Source: Psychroserpens algicola (GTDB lineage: Bacteria > Bacteroidota > Bacteroidia > Flavobacteriales > Flavobacteriaceae). Taken from it: a DNA stretch of 64,000 bases. The position numbers and the translations under genes were made by a program. Below, piece after piece: positions 34,384 through 42,208 of the stretch. The notes under the pieces were generated by a model that made no database searches, had not been told where the DNA came from, and was given only the letters and a program-made list of their open reading frames with translations. The stretch covers positions 1-64,000 of the forward strand of contig NZ_JACNMJ010000008.1 of the NCBI RefSeq assembly GCF_014526325.1, given 5' to 3'. Each line of letters starts with the position of its first letter. Position 1 is the stretch's first letter.

Positions 34384-35823
34384 TTAATATTTAATACACA
34401 CATTTTTAGCTTCGGTAAAAAATCTAAGAGCTTCAAATCCACCTTCACGACCAACTCCAGAGGCTTTAACACCTCCAAAAGGTGTTCTTAAATCTCGCAT
34501 CATCCAGGTATTCACCCAAACAATACCAGCCTGTAATTGGTGACTCATACGCATGGTCCGTTTTAAATCGTTAGTCCACAGTGTCGCTGATAATCCGTAT
34601 TTGACTTTGTTGGCCATTTGTAGTACATCATCTTCGGTATGAAATGGCATTAAGGTTACTACTGGTCCGAAAATTTCTTCCTGATTGACTCGGCACTCAT
34701 CATTTGGGACTTCAATAACTGTAGGCTCTAGATAGTATCCGTTTTCGTAGCCTTTAAGTGTAATATCATTTCCACCGCATAATACAGTACCATCTTCCTT
34801 TTTCGCAATGTCTATATAATCCTTTACTTTTTCTAAATGAGGTTGAGAAACCAAAGCACCAATATTGGTGTCGGCTTCCGAAGGATGTCCAACCTTGAGT
34901 TGCTTAACTTTTGCAACAAAATCGGACTTGAATTTATCATAAATTGATGCTTCTACAAAAATGCGACTTCCACAGAGGCAAATCTGACCTTGATTGGCAA
35001 AAGATGAACGTACAGTGGTTTCAAGCATGTCTTCATAATCACAATCGGCAAAAATGATATTCGGATTTTTTCCACCTAACTCAAGCGATAATTTTTTAAA
35101 CATTGGAGCAGCTACTTTAGCAATATGAGCTCCAGTTGCTGTGCCACCTGTAAATGAGATGGCTTTAATATCTGGATGTTCTATAATGGCTTGACCCGTC
35201 GAACCACCAAGTCCGTGAACAATATTTAAAACACCTTTAGGTAAGCCAGCCTCATTACAAATTTCACCTAATAAATAAGCGGTCATAGGAGTGACTTCAC
35301 TTGGTTTTGCCACAACACAATTTCCTGCGGCAAGTGCTGGTGCGATTTTCCAGGTAAATAAATAAAGCGGAAGGTTCCAGGGCGAAATACAACCTACAAC
35401 GCCAATAGGTTGACGTAAAGTATAGTTTATAGCTTGCTGACCTATGCTTTCATGGCTTTCACTTGCAAATTGAGTTATCGCGTTTCCGAAGAATCTAAAA
35501 TTACTTGCTGCCCTCGGAATATCAACAGCTTTTGCTAATGAAACAGGTTTCCCGTTATCTTTAGATTCTGCTTCTGCAAAACGTTGAAGATGGGCTTCTA
35601 TTAACTCTGAAATTTTAATGAGAATACGACTGCGTTCTTCTAAATCAGTTTGCGACCAGCCAGGAAATGCAGATTTCGCAGCGATGTAAGCATTCTCAAC
35701 ATCATCTTTAGATGAGTTAGGAATTTGCCCATATATCTCGCCATTAGACGGATTATAGTTGTCTATCCAGTTGTTGTCAATGGGGTTGTGAAAATGTCCG
35801 TTAATGTAGTTTTGAATGTTCAT
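34384..35823 (-). CDS. 2-aminomuconic 6-semialdehyde dehydrogenase
   Basis: 479 residues, a full-length NAD-dependent aldehyde dehydrogenase. Visible motifs: VVAKPSEVTPMTAYLLGEI (cofactor), SFTGGTATG, LELGGKNPNI with the general base Glu, and GQICLCGSRIFVE with the catalytic Cys, then EEIFGPVVTLMPF. The kynurenine-operon position, between ACMS decarboxylase and the 2-aminomuconate deaminase, defines the probable substrate; without context it could only be called an aldehyde dehydrogenase. Confidence 0.88.
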   Translation of the reverse strand: MNIQNYINGHFHNPIDNNWIDNYNPSNGEIYGQIPNSSKDDVENAYIAAKSAFPGWSQTDLEERSRILIKISELIEAHLQRFAEAESKDNGKPVSLAKAVDIPRAASNFRFFGNAITQFASESHESIGQQAINYTLRQPIGVVGCISPWNLPLYLFTWKIAPALAAGNCVVAKPSEVTPMTAYLLGEICNEAGLPKGVLNIVHGLGGSTGQAIIEHPDIKAISFTGGTATGAHIAKVAAPMFKKLSLELGGKNPNIIFADCDYEDMLETTVRSSFANQGQICLCGSRIFVEASIYDKFKSDFVAKVKQLKVGHPSEADTNIGALVSQPHLEKVKDYIDIAKKEDGTVLCGGNDITLKGYENGYYLEPTVIEVPNDECRVNQEEIFGPVVTLMPFHTEDDVLQMANKVKYGLSATLWTNDLKRTMRMSHQLQAGIVWVNTWMMRDLRTPFGGVKASGVGREGGFEALRFFTEAKNVCIKY

Positions 35824-35928
35824 TTTTTGAACTATTATTTCTAGCCTACAAGTTAAATTTTATTTAGCTGAAATTCTATTTTTAGGTCTAATTTTTCATG
35901 ATCACTCATTGCTTTGAATTGAAATGAT

Positions 35929-36696
35929 TTAGTGATTTTCAGGTACCATTTCGGCAATTAAATCAACAGTTTCACTGGCAGCATCAATGGCGTTTTCATA
36001 GCTTGACATAATTTTTTTTAAGCTAGAAACCCTAAAGTTGGCGCCTTTAAATGCAGGGAAATTCATAAGTTCATGCGCTTTTTTTAAATGGGCTTCAGTA
36101 GGTTGTTTGTTAATCGCCTTAAGCACATTGATATATTGAAGAACGATACCAGACTTGAACATGTCATATTCCATTTCTTCAATAAAATTATTCAAGCTCT
36201 TTTCTTCCTCTCCAATTTCGGCAACTATATTGTAATAGTTATAAATTTTGGTTTCAAGTTCTGTCTCTTGAATTTTATTGAGATATCCAGAGTTTTTGAG
36301 TGCTTCAAATCCGCTCTTATCCGATTTAAAGTACACATCAAAAAGGCTGTTGTATTTGAAAAGATAGGTCGAGGTAAAATAGTGTAAGTCTTCGGCAATT
36401 AATTGCGGACTTTCAGTAAGTTTTAAAAATTCTTTTGAACCCAGTCTGGAACTGTCTCTAAAATTTTTGATTATTGTCAGGTTTTCGATATCTGATTTGA
36501 TATTCTTTGAGATGTTTTTTAAATACCCGTTTAATTGCGCTTGTTCTTTTTTTGATTCATTCCAGTTGTTAATCTGAAGCGCAATAAGAATACCAATAAC
36601 CACAAGGATAATTTCACCAATGGCGTATTTAAAGTATTTAGAGGTATTTCCTTTTGAGAGAAGGTTTAACCGTATTTTCCGAAAGAATTTTATCAC
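35929..36696 (-). CDS. DUF6090-family membrane protein
   Basis: 255 residues. The family hallmark is at the start: MIKFFRKIRLNLL then FKYAIGEIILVVIGILIALQ, a single transmembrane helix, then INNWNESKKE. The rest is an all-helical soluble region, predicted periplasmic. This Bacteroidota family occurs in many copies per genome and has no known function. Here it interrupts the kynurenine gene order between the deaminase and the dehydrogenase genes, with gaps of 103 and 105 nt. Confidence 0.85.
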   Translation of the reverse strand: MIKFFRKIRLNLLSKGNTSKYFKYAIGEIILVVIGILIALQINNWNESKKEQAQLNGYLKNISKNIKSDIENLTIIKNFRDSSRLGSKEFLKLTESPQLIAEDLHYFTSTYLFKYNSLFDVYFKSDKSGFEALKNSGYLNKIQETELETKIYNYYNIVAEIGEEEKSLNNFIEEMEYDMFKSGIVLQYINVLKAINKQPTEAHLKKAHELMNFPAFKGANFRVSSLKKIMSSYENAIDAASETVDLIAEMVPENH

Positions 36697-36799
36697 AATT
36701 AAAAAAATTAAAAGTGACTAAGTGATGGTTGGTTTGAGGTGAATTTAAATTTAAGTAATTCTATTAGTTAGTAGTCTGTTTTTAATAAATGTTACGAAT

Positions 36800-37204
36800 C
36801 TATTTAGGTTTGTACGCCATGACCTTAATTTCAACTACCAAATCGGGATGTGGTAATTGATGAACAGCAACAGTCGTTCTGGTTGGTCCTGTGGCTTTAT
36901 CAAAAAACTCTGCATAGGCTTTATTATAGTCTGCAAAGTCATTCATATTTACTAAAAATGAAGTCACATCAACAACATCTTTAAGGCTGGCTCCTACCTT
37001 TTGTAAATTCTTATCAATATTTTTTAAAACTTCTTGCGTCTGAGTATAAGCATTTAAGCGTTTTGTTCCCATCTCGTCAATAATATCAACACCAGCAATA
37101 GAATTGTCTGGTCGTCTAGAACTGGTTCCAGAAACGAAAATAAAATCGCCAACTTGTTTAACATGCGGATAAGCGCCTCTTGGTGTTACGGTGTTTTCGC
37201 TCAT
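36800..37204 (-). CDS. RidA-family protein, probable 2-aminomuconate deaminase
   Basis: 134 residues with the YjgF/RidA fold: [20 protein letters not shown], then [20 protein letters not shown] and [19 protein letters not shown] with a Glu at the usual ligand-binding place. The RidA family includes the 2-aminomuconate deaminases NbaF and AmnD, and position in the kynurenine cluster supports that role over generic enamine deamination. It lies 6 nt downstream of the monooxygenase gene. Confidence 0.85.
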   Translation of the reverse strand: MSENTVTPRGAYPHVKQVGDFIFVSGTSSRRPDNSIAGVDIIDEMGTKRLNAYTQTQEVLKNIDKNLQKVGASLKDVVDVTSFLVNMNDFADYNKAYAEFFDKATGPTRTTVAVHQLPHPDLVVEIKVMAYKPK

Positions 37205-37210
37205 AATTAT

Positions 37211-38608
37211 TTAATGTAATCCAGCAATTCTATCATCTTCTAAAATCGCTTCGGTTTCACTTTTTACTTTGTCTAAAATCGTTTTAATAGGTGTTGCAGT
37301 AGAGATGATACCATCTGCTAGCATATTGAGTATGGCCTTATCTTGAGCACGACCTCTAAGCATAGCTTCACGATAACCGATGTGCTCATTAAAAGTGACT
37401 AGGCTGTATTTTGATGCATAATCATTTGGGAACTCTTTTTCAAGCGCCATTTCAATTTTTCGTTTTTCCTGAAATAAGGCTTGTCCGACATGGTCTTTCA
37501 TTTCATGAAAATTATCAATAGCTAAATCGGCAATGGCATCGGTATCTTTTTTTCTGGTTTTTTCATATTCAGAAAAAATAGTTTCCCAATCCCCATCATG
37601 TTTATCTAAAACAGCATCAAATTCTACAACATCCTCAAAAGACGCATTCATGCCTTGCCCGTAAAAAGGGACAATAGCGTGAGCAGAATCTCCCATCAGT
37701 AAGGTATTGCCCTTGTAATGCCAAGGCGAACACTTAACCGTTCCGAGTGGTGCTGTTGGGTTTTCAAAAAAGTCTTCAACAAGATTTGGCATAAGTTCTG
37801 AAGCGTCTGGGAATTCTTTCTGGAAGAATTCGGTCACACGTTCAGGAGTAGTAAGATTATTAAAATTATATTCGCCTTCATCATAACTCAAAAACAGAGT
37901 GACTGTAAAACTACCATCTAAGTTTGGTAAGGCAATTACCATAAAATCACCTCGAGGCCAAATGTGTAATGCGTTTTTATAGGTTTTATAATCTCCAGTT
38001 TCCGTAGGTAAAATAGAGAGTTCTTTATAACCATGCGTGAGATAATCTTGCGAGAAACTGAATAAAAACTTCTTGCCTAAATAATAACTTTTACGCAAAG
38101 CAGAACCAGCACCATCAGTTGCAATAATGGTATCTGCATCTTCGATAAACTCATCTTTTGTTTCATAATCTTGAAACAGTGCTGTTGTTTTTTCAAAATC
38201 TACCGATTTACATTTTTTATTAAAATAAATGGTGACATTATCGTGTTTTTCGGCTTCGGTTAATAGGAGGCCGTTAAGCTCGCCTCGAGAAATAGAATTG
38301 ATGTACTCATGATCTCTACCGCTATAATTTGATAAAAAGGTATTGCCTTCTCTATCGTGTAGCATTCGTCCGTTCATTGGGATACAAAGCGATTTTACTT
38401 TGTCCTCAATGCCAACTAATTTCATGGCTTTATTGCCACGATCAGAAAATGCTAAGTTAATGGATCGTCCTGCCGAAATATCTGTTTTGCGTAAATCGGG
38501 ACGCATTTCATAAACCGTTACGTTATAACCTCGTTGACCCAGGCGTAACGCGAGTAAGCTTCCGCAGAGTCCAGCTCCAATGATTAATATGTTTTGTTGT
38601 TTATGCAT
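37211..38608 (-). CDS. kmo: Kynurenine 3-monooxygenase
   Basis: 465 residues. FAD-binding motif NILIIGAGLCGSLLALRLGQ at the N-terminus, the DG segment ATDGAGSALRKSY and the second FAD motif LMGDSAHAIVPFYGQGMNAS: the class A flavoprotein hydroxylase plan. It converts kynurenine to 3-hydroxykynurenine using NADPH and O2. It overlaps no neighbour but is only 6 nt from the deaminase gene; a short palindromic repeat separates it from kynU. Confidence 0.94.
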   Translation of the reverse strand: MHKQQNILIIGAGLCGSLLALRLGQRGYNVTVYEMRPDLRKTDISAGRSINLAFSDRGNKAMKLVGIEDKVKSLCIPMNGRMLHDREGNTFLSNYSGRDHEYINSISRGELNGLLLTEAEKHDNVTIYFNKKCKSVDFEKTTALFQDYETKDEFIEDADTIIATDGAGSALRKSYYLGKKFLFSFSQDYLTHGYKELSILPTETGDYKTYKNALHIWPRGDFMVIALPNLDGSFTVTLFLSYDEGEYNFNNLTTPERVTEFFQKEFPDASELMPNLVEDFFENPTAPLGTVKCSPWHYKGNTLLMGDSAHAIVPFYGQGMNASFEDVVEFDAVLDKHDGDWETIFSEYEKTRKKDTDAIADLAIDNFHEMKDHVGQALFQEKRKIEMALEKEFPNDYASKYSLVTFNEHIGYREAMLRGRAQDKAILNMLADGIISTATPIKTILDKVKSETEAILEDDRIAGLH

Positions 38609-38620
38609 ATAATTGTTGTT

Positions 38621-38643
38621 CTTCTGAAGTTGTTTCAGAATCT
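38621..38643 (+). repeat. Short palindromic interspersed repeat, copy 2
   Basis: TTCTGAA (38622-38628), loop GTTGT, TTCAGAA (38634-38640), followed by TCTC. It is nearly identical to the repeat at 8912-8943 and lies between kynU and kmo within the operon, where it could form a hairpin in the mRNA of either strand. Confidence 0.6.
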
Positions 38644-38649
38644 CATTAT

Positions 38650-39918
38650 TTAATTCAATATTGTTTTTAAACGCTCTACAAATCCGTAAACATCCTTAAA
38701 GGAATTATAGAGTGGGACAGGTGCACAACGAATCACATCTGGTTCTCTCCAATCGGTTATGATACCAGCTTCAGTAAGTTTTGTATGTAAGCTTCTATCG
38801 GCATTTTTAACCTGGATGGATAGTTGGCATCCACGTTCGTCAGGACTACTAGGTGTAATGATTTTAATATCAGAATTGTTGAGTTCATTTAAAAGAAACT
38901 CAAAATAACCTGTAAGCTGTTTCGATTTTTGACATAATTTATCAAATCCTGCTGCAGCAAACACATCTAATGATGCACGTATAGCAGCCATAGATAAAAT
39001 AGGCGGATTACTAAGTTGCCAGCCTTCGGCACCAGGTAACTGGTCAAAGTCGTCACGCATTCTAAAACGGGTAGTCTTGTTATGTGACCACCAGCCTGTA
39101 AATCGGTTGAGGTCTTTTCGATTGGCATGACGCTCATGAACAAAAGCTCCAGATAAACTTCCTGGTCCAGAGTTTAAGTATTTATAGCTGCACCACACCG
39201 CAAAATCGGCTCCAGAATCATGAAGGTTTAATTGCACATTTCCGGCGCCATGTGCACAGTCAAATCCGATCATACAACCATAGCTATGTCCCAATTGCGT
39301 GATGCGTTTTAAATCAAAAAACTGACCTGTATAATAGTTTACTCCACCAATCATAACTAAGGCAATTTCGTCACCATGTTGTTTTAAAATAGTTTCTAAA
39401 TCGTCATAATTGGCTAGCTCTTCACCTTCTCGGGCTTTCCACAAAATTAAGCCTTCTTTGTCATCATAGCCATGATGACGCAACTGCGATTCTACAGCAT
39501 ATTTGTCACTTGGAAAAGCATCAGCTTCAATTAAAATTTTATAACGTTTAGGAGTTGGTTTATAAAAACTCACCATCATAAAATGAAGGTTGGCTGTAAG
39601 AGAGTTCATAACGACAACTTCCAAAGGTTTGGCTCCAACAATATCAGCCATGGTTTGAGTTAAAAACTCGTGATAATGTAACCACGGATTTTTGCCTTCA
39701 GTATGGCCTTCAACTCCTAGATTAGCCCAGTCTTCAAGCTCTTGATTAATATAGTCTTTTGTGATTTTAGGTTGTAATCCCAGCGAATTTCCAGTCATGT
39801 ATATGAGCTCATTGCCATCGGCATCTTTTGGCATATGAAATTGATTTCGATATGTGGAAAATTCGTCATTTTGATCTTGCTGCAGCGCATATTCAAGACC
39901 TAGTTTATAATTAGACAA
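38650..39918 (-). CDS. kynU: Kynureninase
   Basis: 422 residues when started at the TTG at 39918 (then SNYKLGLEYALQQD). A longer frame exists from a TTG at 39945, but that codon lies inside the -7 box at 39943-39950 and would not be transcribed. PLP-enzyme motifs include MTGNSLGLQPK, FDCAHGAGN and CSYKYLNSGPGSLSG with the PLP-binding Lys. It splits 3-hydroxykynurenine to 3-hydroxyanthranilate and Ala. It is the first gene of the operon. Confidence 0.94.
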   Translation of the reverse strand: MSNYKLGLEYALQQDQNDEFSTYRNQFHMPKDADGNELIYMTGNSLGLQPKITKDYINQELEDWANLGVEGHTEGKNPWLHYHEFLTQTMADIVGAKPLEVVVMNSLTANLHFMMVSFYKPTPKRYKILIEADAFPSDKYAVESQLRHHGYDDKEGLILWKAREGEELANYDDLETILKQHGDEIALVMIGGVNYYTGQFFDLKRITQLGHSYGCMIGFDCAHGAGNVQLNLHDSGADFAVWCSYKYLNSGPGSLSGAFVHERHANRKDLNRFTGWWSHNKTTRFRMRDDFDQLPGAEGWQLSNPPILSMAAIRASLDVFAAAGFDKLCQKSKQLTGYFEFLLNELNNSDIKIITPSSPDERGCQLSIQVKNADRSLHTKLTEAGIITDWREPDVIRCAPVPLYNSFKDVYGFVERLKTILN

Positions 39919-39942
39919 AGTTGTTGGTTTTATGGTATCTAA

Positions 39943-39950
39943 CAAAAGTA
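39943..39950 (-). promoter_or_regulatory. -7 box (TACTTTTG) of the kynurenine operon
   Basis: Exact consensus match on the minus strand; transcription is predicted to start near 39939, leaving a leader of about 20 nt before the kynU TTG. It is the only exact box found ahead of the ten-gene leftward run. Confidence 0.55.
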
Positions 39951-40045
39951 AGAATAATTATGAAAGGAATGAACTGTTGAAAGCGGCATTTTTAGATGAA
40001 AAAATGAATCTCTTTTTTTACTATCTTTAAAGAAATGATCGTCTT

Positions 40046-40465
40046 ATGGGAAAAGTTAAAGAATATAGTAATGGAGATGTTACTGTCGTTTGGGAAGCCG
40101 AAAAATGTATTCATTCAGGAATATGTGTAAAAGGGCTGGGAGAGGTGTTTCAGCCTAAAGAACGTCCTTGGATTAAAATAAATGCGGCCTCTTCTGAAGC
40201 TTTAGTAAATCAGGTAAAAGCATGTCCTTCCGGAGCTCTTGGGTATTATATGAATGGAGAAGATACGCAAGAAGCCGAAGTATTAGAAACCAAAGTTGAA
40301 GTTTTAGAAAACGGACCACTATTGGTATATGGCACATTAAAAGTAACCTATAAAGATGGCAGTCAGGATACAAAAAATAAAACGACTGCTTTTTGTAGAT
40401 GTGGCGCTTCACAAAATAAACCATACTGTGATGGTGCGCATGTTAAAGATGGATTTCAAGGATAA
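40046..40465 (+). CDS. Fe-S protein combining a mitoNEET-type divergent ferredoxin with a CDGSH domain
   Basis: 139 residues. The N-terminal domain is Fer4_19-like: WEAEKCIHSGICVKGLGEVF and then VKACPSGALGYY, with three of the Cys seen here. The C-terminal CDGSH [2Fe-2S] site is CRCGASQNKPYCDGAH (three Cys and one His ligand), near residues 115-131. The two-domain layout is found in a bacterial family of unknown electron-transfer role. A near-consensus box TATCTTTA lies 17 nt upstream. A hairpin follows. Confidence 0.88.
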   Translation: MGKVKEYSNGDVTVVWEAEKCIHSGICVKGLGEVFQPKERPWIKINAASSEALVNQVKACPSGALGYYMNGEDTQEAEVLETKVEVLENGPLLVYGTLKVTYKDGSQDTKNKTTAFCRCGASQNKPYCDGAHVKDGFQG

Positions 40466-40469
40466 GTAA

Positions 40470-40501
40470 AAAGCGCTTCAACTAAATAATTGAAGCGCTT
40501 T
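40470..40501 (+). terminator. Hairpin after the CDGSH gene
   Basis: A perfect 12-bp stem, AAAGCGCTTCAA (40470-40481) and TTGAAGCGCTTT (40490-40501), loop of 8 nt. The T run is short, so the termination strength is uncertain. Confidence 0.6.
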
Positions 40502-40627
40502 GAATATATATGGACGCCAATGGCGGAATATTAATATACTTTATATACGTCAATAAGTCGCTAATTGGATGTTTTGATTACAAAAAAATGAAACTTTATT
40601 TTTTTAAGATGTCAGATAAATACTAAT

Positions 40628-41338
40628 CTATTGAATTTTAATATTTGAAAAATACAGATTAAAATTGCCGTCAGCCATTTTATGATCTTTAGCAATTTTA
40701 ATCCCATTAAAGTCTTCGTAATTTTCAAAAGTGGTAGTCATTGTAGGAGTTTCAGAATTACCTTTTCTAAAAACCCACTCTCGAATTATAAAATCTTCAT
40801 CATAAAAAATATCATAGGCATCTCCAGGAGTATAACCACCTTCATTGCTATAGGTTAAAATGATTTTATTCATTTCAGTTTTAGCTATTGGAGCGACTGC
40901 TTTTATCGGCTCAGATAGCGTTGTACCATCATCCCAAACTATTTGGAAAGGTATTAACAACCAAAACTTATCATTGATAAAGCTTTTATCAACGTTTATA
41001 AATTTCGGGTCAATAGTTTCTATGGTGTTGCTAGGAGCTTGTCTTGTATACATTGATATCGAGTCTTTACTTACCATCGATACAACATAGTCCGCTTTGG
41101 GTTGCCATTGCCAAGAGCGTTGAACATGCTTATCGCCTCTATCGACATTAAACGTAAATTCAATTGTATTAACGTTTTTCCAATGGTCATAACCGTGAGC
41201 TTGTGCTATTTTTTCGGCTACTGTTACTTCGATTTGTTTTTCGGAAATGGTCTCAGTTGTATGGTTTTGCGCTTTAGATTCTGGCTTGCAGGATATCAAA
41301 ACTGTAATTACAAGCAAAAAAGTCAATAATCGTGTCAT
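40628..41338 (-). CDS. DUF6503-like lipoprotein
   Basis: 236 residues. Lipoprotein signal ending VLISC. The mature protein begins with a Gln/Glu-rich linker and then AEKIAQAHGYDHWKNVNTIE, the signature that I associate with the DUF6503 family; the rest is beta-rich, in the manner of outer-membrane lipid-carrier (LolA/LolB-like) folds. The function is unknown. It is a single gene divergent from the methyltransferase at 41414. Confidence 0.65.
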   Translation of the reverse strand: MTRLLTFLLVITVLISCKPESKAQNHTTETISEKQIEVTVAEKIAQAHGYDHWKNVNTIEFTFNVDRGDKHVQRSWQWQPKADYVVSMVSKDSISMYTRQAPSNTIETIDPKFINVDKSFINDKFWLLIPFQIVWDDGTTLSEPIKAVAPIAKTEMNKIILTYSNEGGYTPGDAYDIFYDEDFIIREWVFRKGNSETPTMTTTFENYEDFNGIKIAKDHKMADGNFNLYFSNIKIQ

Positions 41339-41413
41339 TAGTTTTTTTGTAAAGGTAGGATAATATCTGCATTTCAGAAGTAATTATTACTTTAGGGTCA
41401 AATTACTAAAGTT

Positions 41414-42208
41414 ATGAATGAAGATTATTTTGAAGTTAATAAAGCCACTTGGAATGAGAAGGTAAAAGTTCATTCTAAAAGTGAAATGTATGATTTAGAG
41501 GCCTTTAAAAAAGGAAAGTCTTCATTAATGTCTTACGAACATAATGCGCTTAAAGATGTTAAAGGGAAAACGCTTTTGCATTTGCAATGTCATTTCGGTC
41601 AGGATACGCTGAGTTGGAGTAGGTTGGGAGCCAATTGTGTTGGAGTTGATATTAGTGATGAAGGCATTAAGCTTGCCACTGCGTTAAATGACGAATTAGG
41701 GCTCGAGGCTACATTTGTATGTTGTAATGTTTTAGATACCTCAAAACATATAAAATCTACTTTTGATATTGTTTATACATCCTATGGAGTTATTGGCTGG
41801 TTACCAGATCTAAAGCCTTGGGGATTAATGATTGCAGAGCGCTTAAATAAAGGAGGGATATTTTATATGGTCGAATTTCATCCCATAGTATGGATGTTTG
41901 ATTATTTAGAAGAAACACCAGTAATGCGCTATGGATACATGCAAGAGGAAGCCATATATGAAGAATATGAAGGAACGTATGCCAATCAGGATTCAAAAAT
42001 GATGAGTAAAGAATACGGCTGGAATCATGGTTTGAGTGAAGTCATAAACGCTCTTACCGAAGCTGGTTTACATATCGACTATCTCAATGAATATGATGAA
42101 AGTCCGTATAATGTATTGCCAGATTTAGTCGAAACCGAATCTGGCAATTATGTGACAAAGGATAAATTATATCCTCTTATTTTTGAGATTAAAGCAACTA
42201 AAATTTAA
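41414..42208 (+). CDS. Class I SAM-dependent methyltransferase
   Basis: 264 residues. SAM-binding motif LLHLQCHFGQDTLSWSRLG, acidic motif NCVGVDISDEGIKLATALN, then FDIVYTSYGVIGWLPDLKPW and GGIFYMVEFHP. It fits the Methyltransf_25/31-type group whose substrates are diverse. The last four bases overlap the end of the convergent amidohydrolase-like gene. Near-consensus box TACTTTAG at 41388. Confidence 0.82.
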   Translation: MNEDYFEVNKATWNEKVKVHSKSEMYDLEAFKKGKSSLMSYEHNALKDVKGKTLLHLQCHFGQDTLSWSRLGANCVGVDISDEGIKLATALNDELGLEATFVCCNVLDTSKHIKSTFDIVYTSYGVIGWLPDLKPWGLMIAERLNKGGIFYMVEFHPIVWMFDYLEETPVMRYGYMQEEAIYEEYEGTYANQDSKMMSKEYGWNHGLSEVINALTEAGLHIDYLNEYDESPYNVLPDLVETESGNYVTKDKLYPLIFEIKATKI

